Shown: positions 24,631 to 34,611 of the stretch, one piece after another | Position numbering within the stretch: the stretch's first letter is position 1 | How the letters are laid out: each line of letters starts with the position of its first letter | Source of the DNA: an uncultured bacterium | Lineage (GTDB): Bacteria; Cyanobacteriota; Vampirovibrionia; Gastranaerophilales; Gastranaerophilaceae | NCBI GenBank assembly: GCA_949292185.1 | Contig: CASEYP010000031.1 | Coordinates: 1 to 64,000 of the forward strand | DNA: 64,000 bases | Direction: 5' to 3' | Notes under the pieces: model-generated | Databases searched by the model: none | Told to the model about the DNA's origin: nothing | The model's input: the letters and a program-made list of their open reading frames with translations, nothing else | Position numbers and translations under genes: made by a program

Positions 24631-27600
24631 TAAATCTGTATCCATTGATTTTATAGAAATATCAACCTTATTTCCAAAGCCTTTTTTCAAACTATTTACT
24701 AACTCATTTGAAGAATTTACCCAGAATATAGATGAAGTTAAAATTTTCACATCCCCTGTTAAGTCTTTTAATTTTAGCATAACAGGATCTGAGCCATTAT
24801 GTTTGCATAACATTTGTTTTAGTAAAAACAGCTCTTCATACTTCATTTTATCATTTAATTTAATTGTAAATATATTAGAGTTATCAACAGGTTTTACAGT
24901 ATCAATTAAAATTATAGGCGGATCTTCATCGCTTCTTCTGCTAACTTTCCCTGATACAATAATACGCTGTTCTTGTTGCAGAAATTCATTATACTCAGCA
25001 ATTTTTGAATTAAACGCCAAAGTATCAATTCTGCCTGTCAAATCTTCTATTGTAACAAATCTAACGAATTTTGTCGGATCATTTTTCGTCGGAATTTGCT
25101 TTGTACCTGTTACTAATCCGCAAATTGTTACAACCTTTTCATTTGGAACTTCCGGAATTTGTGAAATTTTATGAGTCATCAAAAATGGCAATTTATCCCT
25201 AATAGTAGATAGCGGATGACTTGTTACATAAAATCCTAAGAATTCTTTTTCAAACAATTGAATTTGTCTTGCATCGTACTCTTCATCAGAACCTGCAAGA
25301 TGGAATTTCGCATCATCAATTGACGCAGTATCTCCCAGCATATCAAATAAACTGCCCTGACCAGATTCTTTTGCTTTTGCTTCTTTTGATGCTGTTGCTG
25401 TTATGTATTCTAAGTTTTCGATTAATTGTTTTCTACTTTTCTCAATAGTTGAAAATGCACCTGCTTTTATTAATCCTTCTAATGTTCTTTTATTAGTACA
25501 TTTTGGATCAACTCTTTTTATATAGTCATATATAGATTTAAAATCGCCGTTAGCTTCACGCTCTTTTATAATTTCCTCAATAACGCCTTCACCAACTTGT
25601 TTAATTGAAGCAAGTCCAAATCTAATATTATCACCGTCTGGCGTAAATGATGCTAATGAGTGATTTATATCAGGTGGTAAAACTTTTATACCTTTTTTCA
25701 AAGCTTCTTCAATATATAACTGAGTTTTTTCCTGATCACCTGCTACACTTGATAATAATGCTGATAAATATTCAACAGGGAAGTGGCATTTTAAATATGC
25801 AGTTTGATAAGCAACAAACGCATACGCAGCTGAGTGAGATCTGTTGAAACAGTATGATGCGAAACTTAAAATCTGATTAAATAAAGCCTCGGCAGCTTCT
25901 GATGTCATACCGTGTTTTGCTGACCTTTCGATGAATTTACCTTTCTGCTTTTCCATTTCATCGACTTTTTTCTTACCCATCATACGACGAACCATATCGG
26001 CTTGACCAAGAGTATAATCAGCCAAAACTTGGAATACTTGCATAATCTGCTCTTGATATACAATAGTTCCGTATGTATCTTTTAATACAGGTTCCAATAA
26101 CGGGTGAGCATAAGATATTGCCTGTCTGCCGTGTTTTCTTTCAACGAAATCATCAACCATGCCTGAATCCAATGGACCTGGTCTGAATAACGCAACCAAT
26201 GCGCCTAAATCTTCAAATACGTCCGGTTTTAAACGTTTAACAAGGTTTTTCATACCTTGAGATTCCAACTGGAATACACCATCTGTATCTCCAGCCATTA
26301 ACATATCATAAGTAGGCTTATCATCTAATGGAATATCATTAATAGCTAATTCTATTCCCTGACGACGTTTTATCATATCAACAGTTTTGTAAATAGTCGT
26401 CAAGTTTCTCAATCCCAAAAAGTCCATTTTCAATAGACTTAAAACTTCTGTAACAGCATGTGGCGGATAACCTGTTTGAATAATACCATCTTTTGAAGGT
26501 TGAACTGGTAAAATTTCATCTAACGGTTTTGGTGCAATAATAACACCGGCTGCGTGTGTACCAGTATTATTTTTTAACCCCTCAATACCGATAGCCAAAT
26601 CTATAAGTTTTTTCATACCGACAGTTTTTCCTTCTGTCGGATCAATCATAATTTGTTCATCTTTGTCATACAAGGCTCTTAACTCTGAACCTTCGTATTC
26701 CATAGCTTTCTTCAATGTTTTAGCTTTATCATTGATGCTCATTGCAAGTTCAATAGCTGGATCAATCAATGCTGCTAATCTGTTACTTTCAGAAAACGGT
26801 ATTTTTAAAATTCTTGCAACGCCTTTAAATGCTGCTTTTGCAGCATAAGTACCAAATGTAATAATTTGGCAAACTCTATCTTCACCATACTTTTTGGTTA
26901 CATAATCAATAACTTCACCCCTACGTTCAATACAAAAATCGATATCAATATCAGGCATTGTAAAACGTTCAGGATTCAAAAATCTTTCAAACAACAGTTT
27001 ATGCTTAATCGGATCCAAATCTGTAATTTCTAAAGCATAAGCAACAACAGAGCCAGCCGCTGAACCTCTACCCGGGCCAACAGGAATTCCGTGAGTTTTT
27101 GAATAGTGTATAAAGTCCCAAGTTATTAAAAAGTATGCAGCAAATCCCATTTGCTCAATTACACCTAATTCGTATTGAACACGCTCTTTTAATTCAGGTG
27201 AAATTTCGCCATATCTTTTTTTCAAACCAACATGAACCAAATATTCCAAATATGTTTCAATCGTATACCCTGATGGAACATCATATTTTGGTAACGGACT
27301 TTTCCCCAATTCCAACATCAAATGGCATTTATCAGCAATTTCAACAGTATTTCTTATACATCTGTCAAACATATCGCTATCCATCCATTTGAAAGCATCT
27401 CTTAATTGTGATGGAGTTTTTACGTAAAATTCATTATTTGGGAAATGAAATCTGTTTGGATCATCTTTATCACTATTTGTTTGCATACACAACAAAGTAT
27501 CGTGCATATCCGCATCTTCTAATCTCAAATAGTGAGAATCGTTTGTGATTACCATTTCAATTCCAAGTTCTTGAGCTATCTTAATCAATTCAGGATTTGT

Positions 27601-28161
27601 ACGTTTTTGCTCTTCCAATCCGTGATCTTGTAATTCAATATAATAATCATCACCAAATAAATCTTTATATCGTTTTGCAATAGCCTTTGCACCTTCATAA
27701 TCACCTTTTAACAAGCTTTGCAAAACCTCTCCGCCTAAACATGCAGAACAACATATTAAGCCTTCATGGTATTTTTCTAATAACTCCCAATTTATTCTTG
27801 GTTTTACATATCTACCTTTACACCAAGCATTAGAAGTTAATTTTACAATATTTGCATATCCGACATTGTTTTTAACAAGCAAAATTAAGTGATAGCATGG
27901 GTTATCATTTTTATCATGAACTGTAATATCACCATCATGAACATAAAATTCTGAACCCATTATAGGTTTAACACCGGAATCTCTTGCAAGTTCATATAAC
28001 TCCATATCACCATACATTACACCGTGATCGGTTACAGCAACTGCAGGAAAGTTATTCTCCTTACAAAAATTTATTAATTCCCCTATCCTTATTGCACCGT
28101 CTAACAATGAATACTCTGTGTGCAAGTGCAATGGAACATACTTTTGTTCTACATCAGCCAT
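24613..28161 (-). CDS. dnaE: DNA polymerase III alpha subunit
   Basis: The protein has 1182 residues, normal for DnaE. The replicative polymerase has a PHP domain at the N-terminus (HLHTEYSLLDG, 12-22), the polymerase palm with PDIDIDFC (D404, D406), the GRGSAAGSVVAYALEI motif (364-379) and a C-terminal OB-fold (about 985-1070). No intein interrupts it. The sequence SY-CFN (Y770/C771) marks the exact site where cyanobacterial split inteins sit, here vacant. No ribosome site is evident, and AT-rich -10-like hexamers (TATGAT/TAAAAT) lie close before the ATG. Confidence 0.97.
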   Translation of the reverse strand: MADVEQKYVPLHLHTEYSLLDGAIRIGELINFCKENNFPAVAVTDHGVMYGDMELYELARDSGVKPIMGSEFYVHDGDITVHDKNDNPCYHLILLVKNNVGYANIVKLTSNAWCKGRYVKPRINWELLEKYHEGLICCSACLGGEVLQSLLKGDYEGAKAIAKRYKDLFGDDYYIELQDHGLEEQKRTNPELIKIAQELGIEMVITNDSHYLRLEDADMHDTLLCMQTNSDKDDPNRFHFPNNEFYVKTPSQLRDAFKWMDSDMFDRCIRNTVEIADKCHLMLELGKSPLPKYDVPSGYTIETYLEYLVHVGLKKRYGEISPELKERVQYELGVIEQMGFAAYFLITWDFIHYSKTHGIPVGPGRGSAAGSVVAYALEITDLDPIKHKLLFERFLNPERFTMPDIDIDFCIERRGEVIDYVTKKYGEDRVCQIITFGTYAAKAAFKGVARILKIPFSESNRLAALIDPAIELAMSINDKAKTLKKAMEYEGSELRALYDKDEQIMIDPTEGKTVGMKKLIDLAIGIEGLKNNTGTHAAGVIIAPKPLDEILPVQPSKDGIIQTGYPPHAVTEVLSLLKMDFLGLRNLTTIYKTVDMIKRRQGIELAINDIPLDDKPTYDMLMAGDTDGVFQLESQGMKNLVKRLKPDVFEDLGALVALFRPGPLDSGMVDDFVERKHGRQAISYAHPLLEPVLKDTYGTIVYQEQIMQVFQVLADYTLGQADMVRRMMGKKKVDEMEKQKGKFIERSAKHGMTSEAAEALFNQILSFASYCFNRSHSAAYAFVAYQTAYLKCHFPVEYLSALLSSVAGDQEKTQLYIEEALKKGIKVLPPDINHSLASFTPDGDNIRFGLASIKQVGEGVIEEIIKEREANGDFKSIYDYIKRVDPKCTNKRTLEGLIKAGAFSTIEKSRKQLIENLEYITATASKEAKAKESGQGSLFDMLGDTASIDDAKFHLAGSDEEYDARQIQLFEKEFLGFYVTSHPLSTIRDKLPFLMTHKISQIPEVPNEKVVTICGLVTGTKQIPTKNDPTKFVRFVTIEDLTGRIDTLAFNSKIAEYNEFLQQEQRIIVSGKVSRRSDEDPPIILIDTVKPVDNSNIFTIKLNDKMKYEELFLLKQMLCKHNGSDPVMLKLKDLTGDVKILTSSIFWVNSSNELVNSLKKGFGNKVDISIKSMDTDLKEEAV

Positions 28162-28208
28162 AAAATTATTTTATCATAGTAAAATTTTGAAATCTTATAA
28201 TATTAAAA

Positions 28209-29519
28209 TTATTTAAAAATTAATACAGAAATAATCGCAGCTAAAATTAGAGGGATGTTATAGTGTAAAAATGTCGGAACACAAGTATCCCAAATGTGAT
28301 TGTGCTGACCATCTGCATTTAAACCTGCTGTTGGACCTAATGTTGTATCAGAAGCCGGAGAGCCTGCATCTCCTAAAGCCGCAGCTGCAGCTAATACAAT
28401 TATCATAGAAGGAATACTAAAACCTAATTTTAAACATATCGGAACATACAAAACTGCCAAAATCGGAATAGTACCAAATGAAGTTCCAATTCCCATTGTT
28501 ATAAATAAACCTACAAATAACATTAAAACAGTTGCAACAATTTTACTAGACATCATATAAGGAGTTATTGAATTAACCAAAGTATCAACTGCGCCTGTTG
28601 CCTTCATAACACTTGCAAAACCTGCTGCAACTAGCATTACAAAAGCAACATATCCCATTAATCCAACACCTTCATTAATTAGTTTATCCATCTTATCATG
28701 ATCAATAGCCTTCAATCCAAATATTACAGCTAAACCAACTAATGCTCCTAATGGCAAAGAATTTGTCCACAACTGAACAACCATTGTTAAAACTGCTGCC
28801 AATAATGTTATATAATGACTTTTATTTAACTTTAAATCCTCATTTTCAGTATAACTTTTTACATCTAAATCTTTATACTCTCTAGGCTTGCTATAAGATA
28901 TATAAATTGCAACTAAAAATCCAATAAACATTGCAAAACCTAAAATCCAAGTATATTTCCATATATCATTTTTTATAACCTCAACCCCATTTTGCATAAG
29001 ATTATCAGCAATTAATCCTTGGAAAATTAAACCAAAACCTGCAGGAATTACAATATAAGGAGCCTTTAAACCAAAAGCTAAACCGCAAGCTACAGCTCTT
29101 CTATCGATTTTTAATTTATTCATAATACCTAATAATGGAGGGATTAATATAGGAATAAAAGCAATATGAACAGGAATTAAATTCTGAGATAATATTGCCA
29201 TACCTGTGAGTATATAAAGTAATAAATATTTTTTCGATTGAATAGCATTTGCAATCTTCATAGACAAAATTGGAGCTAATCCGGTATGAGTCATAGATGC
29301 TGCAAATGCTCCAAGTAAAATATAACTTAAAGCAGTTTCAGAATTTCCACCCATTCCGTGAATAAAAATATTCATAACTTCTGTTAAATTCATATGACCG
29401 ACTAATCCGCCAACAACAGCAGATACAATCAATGCCAATAATACATTTATTCTACATAAACATAATATGCAAAGTAATATAACAGATATTATTATCGGAT
29501 TTGTTATAAGTGAAATCAT
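28209..29519 (-). CDS. Na+/H+ antiporter-family (YuiF-like) transporter
   Basis: The protein has 436 residues with about 11-12 membrane helices. Conserved blocks GGLVGHMNLTEVMNIFIHGMGGNSETALSYILLGAFA (about 38-74) and LAAAAALGDAGSPASDTTLGPTAGLNADGQHNHIWDTCVPTFLHY near the C-terminus match the Na_H_antiport family that includes Bacillus YuiF, some members of which are proposed amino-acid (histidine) carriers. Substrate and ion are not decided by sequence. It lies 48 bases downstream of dnaE on the same strand... the dnaE start faces it from the left, so it is the upstream gene and could be cotranscribed into dnaE. Confidence 0.82.
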   Translation of the reverse strand: MISLITNPIIISVILLCILCLCRINVLLALIVSAVVGGLVGHMNLTEVMNIFIHGMGGNSETALSYILLGAFAASMTHTGLAPILSMKIANAIQSKKYLLLYILTGMAILSQNLIPVHIAFIPILIPPLLGIMNKLKIDRRAVACGLAFGLKAPYIVIPAGFGLIFQGLIADNLMQNGVEVIKNDIWKYTWILGFAMFIGFLVAIYISYSKPREYKDLDVKSYTENEDLKLNKSHYITLLAAVLTMVVQLWTNSLPLGALVGLAVIFGLKAIDHDKMDKLINEGVGLMGYVAFVMLVAAGFASVMKATGAVDTLVNSITPYMMSSKIVATVLMLFVGLFITMGIGTSFGTIPILAVLYVPICLKLGFSIPSMIIVLAAAAALGDAGSPASDTTLGPTAGLNADGQHNHIWDTCVPTFLHYNIPLILAAIISVLIFK

Positions 29520-29582
29520 AATTTTACCTGAAACAACTATAACATAAATATATCTCGAATAAAAATTATTACAAAAAAAGCA

Positions 29583-30293
29583 TCACTTAACTTTTATGTC
29601 ATAACAAGGATAAGCCTTTGAACAACCTTCTAATCTTTGTATTTTTATATCTGTCTTACCAGTTATTTTAAATTGATTTGAGTAATTCTCTATTTTCAAA
29701 TTTTTACTATCATTTGGAACTATATAATATTTGTAAAAATCCTCTCCTATATCATTTAGAACAATATATTTATTATTTATTTTTGAACATTCAATACTAT
29801 AATTTCCTTTTTTCAACTCTGAAACTTTAATAATCTTATATCCTTTAAATATTTCAGAAACTTCTTTTGTTGATAATTTTCTAGGAACAAATTTTACCCC
29901 ATTAAATACGACTTCGTAAAATTCAAACTGTTTAGGATAATATGAATATAATTTCTTGCCAATCAAAAACTCTTCTGAACCTTCTCCAATCCAAACAGGT
30001 TCTTTAGGTACCTGCGCATTACCTGTAATAAGGTTATATACAGAATATCCTCCATTTCCTTCCGGAGCTTCAACCTGCAAAATTATTTCCTCTTTTGATT
30101 CGTCTAAATCAATATTTTTATCATATTTTTTCCATTCATGCTTATTCATATTATAAGTCCAAACTTTTTGTCCTATTCGTGGAACATTTGAATTCAAAGC
30201 ACCAATCTTCTCATCTGGACTAACAGAAATACTTATAAAAAAGAATAACACTACTATAAATACCAAAATCCCAAATATATATCTTTTCTTCAT
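29583..30293 (-). CDS. membrane-anchored protein of unknown function
   Basis: The protein has 236 residues. An N-terminal hydrophobic helix (about 5-23) acts as signal or anchor; the rest is beta-rich and polar with frequent Tyr, Lys and Trp (WTYNMNKHEWKKYD, VWIGEGSEEFLIGKKLYSYYP). No catalytic motif or family signature was recognised. It is likely extracytoplasmic. It sits 63 bases upstream of the antiporter-family gene on the same strand, so cotranscription is possible, but a functional link cannot be shown. Confidence 0.62.
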   Translation of the reverse strand: MKKRYIFGILVFIVVLFFFISISVSPDEKIGALNSNVPRIGQKVWTYNMNKHEWKKYDKNIDLDESKEEIILQVEAPEGNGGYSVYNLITGNAQVPKEPVWIGEGSEEFLIGKKLYSYYPKQFEFYEVVFNGVKFVPRKLSTKEVSEIFKGYKIIKVSELKKGNYSIECSKINNKYIVLNDIGEDFYKYYIVPNDSKNLKIENYSNQFKITGKTDIKIQRLEGCSKAYPCYDIKVK

Positions 30294-30490
30294 TAATAAA
30301 ACCCTTCAATATTATAACTCTATAGATTTTAATACACATAAAACAATAGTACAAGCAGGTAATTTTTTTAAAACATTACGACTTATAAAAATATTTAAAT
30401 AATTAGCCATACAGTGAATAGATAAAATAAAGCTATGATTGTTTAATATAATTAATCTTTTTCATACTTCCAGCTATTCTTAATTCCAAC

Positions 30491-30517
30491 GAGTCTCATT
30501 TGAGACTCTTTTTTTTT
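30491..30517 (+). terminator. orphan plus-strand rho-independent terminator
   Basis: GAGTCTCA and TGAGACTC form a compact hairpin followed by nine or more T. Both neighbouring genes run on the minus strand, so the terminator ends an unseen plus-strand transcript, possibly a small RNA. Confidence 0.7.
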
Positions 30518-30547
30518 ATTATTTAAAAGATATTATACTACCCAATT

Positions 30548-30590
30548 AAAAAAAACGCCTAAAATAATGGTATTATTATCTTAAGCGTTT
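30548..30590 (-). terminator. terminator of the Cys-rich secreted protein gene
   Basis: On the minus strand AAACGC...GCGTTT with an imperfect AT-rich inner stem is followed by eight T. Confidence 0.65.
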
Positions 30591-30614
30591 AACTGTTTTA
30601 TAAAAATTTTGTTA

Positions 30615-31019
30615 TTACCAAGTAAAGAAATCCTTTGTTGAATCAACCATTCGTCTAAATACATTTACTTTATGGTTTACTTTTCTTACATTCTTACCAG
30701 CTTCACTTTCCCAATATTTTCTCCAATAATTTTCATCATAATGTCTTCTTGGGTACCAATAATCATATGCACAATTACATCCCTTATGTCTTTTACAACT
30801 TCTATTCCATTTTTTATATTTATGCTCATTACATTTTTTATCATCTTTTTTTGCACCCTCACAACAAGGATTCCACCAAGAACATCTATATTCTTCATGT
30901 TTTTTCTCTTTTTTAGGAGGTTTTGGATGAGGTCCGGCATGTGGCGGCTTCTTTGCCAAGCACAATGAATTACCCATTACTAAAAATAATGATAAAAATA
31001 CTACTAGAAATCTAATCAT
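30615..31019 (-). CDS. small secreted basic Cys-rich protein
   Basis: The protein has 134 residues. A signal peptide (about 1-22, ending near CLA) precedes a strongly basic, Pro/His/Lys-rich segment (PPHAGPHPKPPKKEKKHEE), then a cysteine- and aromatic-rich core (C46, C52, C53, C63, C75, C80, C82 by count; WNPCC, RHKGCNC, YDYWYPRRHY). The composition suggests a disulfide-bonded or metal-binding extracytoplasmic protein. No family was recognised. It has an AGGAG ribosome site and its own terminator, so it is a single-gene unit. Confidence 0.65.
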   Translation of the reverse strand: MIRFLVVFLSLFLVMGNSLCLAKKPPHAGPHPKPPKKEKKHEEYRCSWWNPCCEGAKKDDKKCNEHKYKKWNRSCKRHKGCNCAYDYWYPRRHYDENYWRKYWESEAGKNVRKVNHKVNVFRRMVDSTKDFFTW

Positions 31020-31080
31020 ATATAAACTCCTGTTAAACTAATATTTCGATATATTATCATCGAAATAAAAATATTACAAT

Positions 31081-31116
31081 AAAAAAATGGTATCAAGTAA
31101 CAAAACTCAATACCAT
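31081..31116 (-). terminator. rho-independent terminator of lysS
   Basis: On the minus strand ATGGTAT pairs with ATACCAT across a 16-base loop, followed by TTTTTTT. Confidence 0.78.
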
Positions 31117-31148
31117 TTTTAATTATTTAATTTTATTTATATTATGAA

Positions 31149-32654
31149 TTAATCTTTTTTCTTTAATGTAGGGAATGCAATTACATCACGAATTGATGGA
31201 GAATTAGTTAATAACATAATCAATCTATCAATACCTACACCTAAACCGCCCATTGGAGGAACACCATGTTCTAATGCACAGATATAATCTTCATCAATAG
31301 GCATTGCTTCTTCATCACCTGCAGCTTTTGCAGCCATTTGAGCTTCAAATCTTGCTCTTTGATCAATCGGATCTGTAAGTTCAGAGAATGCATTACTTAT
31401 TTCCCATCCGTTAACTCTTGTTTCAAAACGTTCCGTTAATCGTGGATTATCTCTATGAACTTTTGCTAATGGTGATATATCTCTTGGATAATCATAAATA
31501 TGAATTGGTTGAATTAAAGATCCTTCAATCTTTTCTTCAAATACTCGTTCTACAACTTGACCCCATTTATCACAATCATCAGCATCTACATGAACCGATT
31601 TTGCAGCTTCTTTTGCTTCTTCTAATGTTTCAATCTTATTAAAATCAATTCCTGTAGCTTCTTCTACTGCACCCAGCATAGTTTTTCTATCCCAAGGTGG
31701 GGTTAAATCTATTTCATTTTCGCCATATTGAATTTTTGTTGTTCCTAAAACTTCTTTAGCAACATATGCTACCAAGTTCTCAGTTAATGTCATCATATCA
31801 TTGTAATCTACATAAGCTTGATATAATTCCATCATTGTAAATTCTGGGTTATGACGAGTATCTATACCTTCGTTTCTAAAACTTCTGTTAATTTCAAAGA
31901 TTTTTTCACTTACGCCACCAACCATTAAACGTTTTAGATATAATTCGGGTGCAATTCTTAAATACATATCCATATCTAATGTATTGTGGTGTGTGATAAA
32001 TGGTCTTGCATTAGCTCCGCCTGCTTGAGGGTGCAACATCGGAGTTTCAACTTCCATAAAGCCTTTTCCAATTAAGTATTCTCTAACCTTTTGAATAATT
32101 AAACTTCTTTTTTGGAAAGTTTTTCTTACATCTTCATTAACAATCATATCAACATATCTTTGACGATATTTTGTTTCAACATCTGTTAAACCATGGAATT
32201 TTTCAGGTAATGGTAACAATGATTTTGATAATATTTTCAAAGAAGTTGCCTTAATTGTTAATTCGCCTCTTGGTGTTCTTCTTACAGAACCATAGAAACC
32301 TACAATATCACCAATATCTATTGATTTTAAAGTTTTCATATCTTCTTCAGATAAATTTTCTTTGTGTGAAAAGATTTGAATTTTACCTGATGCATCAACC
32401 AAATCAATAAACATTCCGGTATTTCTATTTGCCATAACTCTACCTGCTACATGGTAACAATCTTCCAATTCTTCCCCAGCAGGTAAATCTTTATATTTTT
32501 CTTGCAAATCTTGAGCCATTATATCTTTTTCATACCCATATGGATATGGATTTAAACCACGTTCTCTCAAATGTTCCATCTTTTGAATTCTAACTTGACG
32601 AATTTGACTTTGAGATGAATTTGTTTCTTGAGTTTTTGCTTTTGTGTCAGTCAT
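31149..32654 (-). CDS. lysS: lysyl-tRNA synthetase, class II
   Basis: The protein has 501 residues, typical length. It charges tRNA-Lys in the cytoplasm. An N-terminal OB-fold anticodon-binding domain (about 55-150) precedes the class II catalytic core: motif 2 around FRNEGIDTRHNPEFTMMELYQAY (about 258-280) and motif 3 GLGVGIDRLIMLLTN (about 471-485). The N-terminal ~25 residues are polar and Gln/Thr-rich. An AAGGGA ribosome site precedes the ATG. It is downstream of the ABC permease genes but separated by 114 bases. Confidence 0.97.
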   Translation of the reverse strand: MTDTKAKTQETNSSQSQIRQVRIQKMEHLRERGLNPYPYGYEKDIMAQDLQEKYKDLPAGEELEDCYHVAGRVMANRNTGMFIDLVDASGKIQIFSHKENLSEEDMKTLKSIDIGDIVGFYGSVRRTPRGELTIKATSLKILSKSLLPLPEKFHGLTDVETKYRQRYVDMIVNEDVRKTFQKRSLIIQKVREYLIGKGFMEVETPMLHPQAGGANARPFITHHNTLDMDMYLRIAPELYLKRLMVGGVSEKIFEINRSFRNEGIDTRHNPEFTMMELYQAYVDYNDMMTLTENLVAYVAKEVLGTTKIQYGENEIDLTPPWDRKTMLGAVEEATGIDFNKIETLEEAKEAAKSVHVDADDCDKWGQVVERVFEEKIEGSLIQPIHIYDYPRDISPLAKVHRDNPRLTERFETRVNGWEISNAFSELTDPIDQRARFEAQMAAKAAGDEEAMPIDEDYICALEHGVPPMGGLGVGIDRLIMLLTNSPSIRDVIAFPTLKKKD

Positions 32655-32768
32655 AATTTATCCCTTATTCTTAATTAAATAACTCTACAAAACTATCTTA
32701 CCACAAAAGAAATTATATATTTTAACTATATTAGAACAAGGTCAATATTTTTAACAAAATAACTTATC

Positions 32769-33671
32769 TTAACCTTTTACGGCACCTTCATTTTCACCTG
32801 AAATAAAGTACTTTTGCATAGCTAAGAAAAATATAATTATAGGAATTGTTGAAATAATTGAACCGGCTGCAATATAGCGCCAATTTGAAGAAAACATACC
32901 TTGCAAATTATTTACCCCAACAGGCAAAGTATACATAGCTTCCTTAGTTAAAACAATACTTGGCCACAAGAATTCTCCCCAAGAACCAATAAAGGTAAAT
33001 ATTGCAAGTACAGCTAAAGAAGGTTTTACCATCGGTAAAAGGACTTTCCAAAAGACTTGAAAAACATTACACCCATCAACAATCGCAGCCTCTTCCATTT
33101 CTCTTGGAATAGCTAAAAAAGCTTGTCTCATCAAAAATATTCCAAAAGCACTAACCGCAAATGGCATAATAAGACCAATATACCCCATAACATCATTCAC
33201 ACTATCTACCAAATGAAGTTTTAAAGTAATAAGATAAACAGGAAGCATTATTGCCTGAAACGGAATCATAATCGTTGCTAAAATTGCAAAAAATGTAATC
33301 TTTTTACCCTTAAATTCCATTCTTGCCAAAGGATAACCAGCCAATGATGATAAAATAAGATTCAATAAAACTGTTCCACCTGCAACAATCATACTGTTTA
33401 TAAAATATCTCATTAAATCTACTCTATGCCATACCCCAACATAATTTGCCCAGGTAAATTCTTTTGGAATAATACTTGGCGGATATGCAAAAATATTTTC
33501 ACTATTACCCTTCAATGAAGTAGATAATAACCATATAAACGGGAAAATTGATATTAAAGATACAAATATAAGAACTAAATGTATCCAAATATTTTTAAAA
33601 TTCTTCATCCCAAAAACTGAACATATATTCTTTTTTATAATATTTAAGCAATTTTTAAAAGTACTCATCAT
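32769..33671 (-). CDS. sugar-type ABC transporter permease (MalG-like)
   Basis: The protein has 300 residues with about six membrane helices. The EAA loop that docks the ATPase reads MEEAAIVDGCNVFQVFWKVLLPMVKP (about 191-216), characteristic of the MalG/UgpE carbohydrate-uptake permeases. Two ATGs start the gene and overlap the end of the partner permease by 4 bases. The family imports oligosaccharides, polyols or glycerol-3-phosphate with a binding protein and an MalK-type ATPase, none of which lies nearby. The first ~25 residues are a cytoplasmic lead with cysteines. Confidence 0.92.
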   Translation of the reverse strand: MMSTFKNCLNIIKKNICSVFGMKNFKNIWIHLVLIFVSLISIFPFIWLLSTSLKGNSENIFAYPPSIIPKEFTWANYVGVWHRVDLMRYFINSMIVAGGTVLLNLILSSLAGYPLARMEFKGKKITFFAILATIMIPFQAIMLPVYLITLKLHLVDSVNDVMGYIGLIMPFAVSAFGIFLMRQAFLAIPREMEEAAIVDGCNVFQVFWKVLLPMVKPSLAVLAIFTFIGSWGEFLWPSIVLTKEAMYTLPVGVNNLQGMFSSNWRYIAAGSIISTIPIIIFFLAMQKYFISGENEGAVKG

Positions 33672-34540
33672 ATTTGATATTTCCCCCTTTCAAAGCAGAA
33701 AATATTTATAAATGAAAATACCATTACAATTACAAGCAAAATAACAGCCATAGCAGAAGCATACCCTAAATCCAAATTCTCAAAAGCTTTTTCATAAATA
33801 TAATAAACAATAGTTTTTGTAGAATTTAGCGGGCCACCTTTTGTCATAACATAAATTTCCGCAAATATTTTCATAGCAGAAATTGAACTAATTGTAGTAA
33901 CCAAAGCTATAGTTGGCATAATATGAGGAACAGTAACAGTTAAATGTTTTGTTAAAAATCCTGCACCATCAATATCACAAGCTTCATACAATTCTTTTGG
34001 AACACTCATCAATGCTGCAAGATAAATCATCATATAATAACCTATCCCCTTCCAAATTGTAACTATAATAACAGAATATATAGCATACTTTGGATCAGTA
34101 AGCCAACCTATAGAATTTATATGTAATACGTTTAATATGTAATTTAATATACCTTGTTCTGCGTATAACCACTTAAATGCTATTGCAGCAACTACGATTG
34201 ATACAATTACAGGAAGATATATTAATATTTTATATATAGTTATTCCCCTAATTTTTTGATTTATTAAAATCGCCAAAAATAACGGAATTATTGCTAATAT
34301 AGGAACCGCTACAACTAAATAAATTATTGTATTTAACATTACCTTATAAAATATTGGATTTTTTAAAATTTCAATATAATTTTGCAACCCAGCAAAATCC
34401 GGATGATAAATACTGTTTGAATAATTTTGAAAACTCAAAAATATAGTTTGAAAAAACGGAATAAAAAAGAAAATAATCAAAACTATAACAGCCGGTAACA
34501 AAAACAAATAAGGTGCAGTTTTTCCATAATACTTAAACAT
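33668..34540 (-). CDS. sugar-type ABC transporter permease (MalF/UgpA-like)
   Basis: The protein has 290 residues with six membrane helices. The EAA motif appears as KELYEACDIDGAGFLTKHLTVTVPHIMP (about 191-218), and LFLLPAVIVLIIFFFIPFFQTIFLSFQNY at the N-terminus is typical of MalF-like permeases. It forms the heterodimeric channel with the overlapping MalG-like protein. There is no substrate-binding protein or ATPase gene on either side; the upstream genes are HNH-like proteins. The transporter must use components encoded elsewhere, and its substrate cannot be named. Confidence 0.92.
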   Translation of the reverse strand: MFKYYGKTAPYLFLLPAVIVLIIFFFIPFFQTIFLSFQNYSNSIYHPDFAGLQNYIEILKNPIFYKVMLNTIIYLVVAVPILAIIPLFLAILINQKIRGITIYKILIYLPVIVSIVVAAIAFKWLYAEQGILNYILNVLHINSIGWLTDPKYAIYSVIIVTIWKGIGYYMMIYLAALMSVPKELYEACDIDGAGFLTKHLTVTVPHIMPTIALVTTISSISAMKIFAEIYVMTKGGPLNSTKTIVYYIYEKAFENLDLGYASAMAVILLVIVMVFSFINIFCFERGKYQI

Positions 34541-34611
34541 AATCTGATAATATCATAAAGAATAAAATAGGTACAGATTATTATAAATAAGTAATATATA
34601 TCTATAAGTCA

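Larger units (their letters stand above)
30294..30614. other. intergenic region without a protein gene
   Basis: This 321-base stretch holds no credible open frame on either strand. It contains a plus-strand hairpin with a long T run (30491-30517) that has no plus-strand gene upstream, and a minus-strand terminator (30548-30590) for the Cys-rich protein gene. A -10-like TATAAT lies at 30447-30452 on the plus strand without a good -35. Confidence 0.6.
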
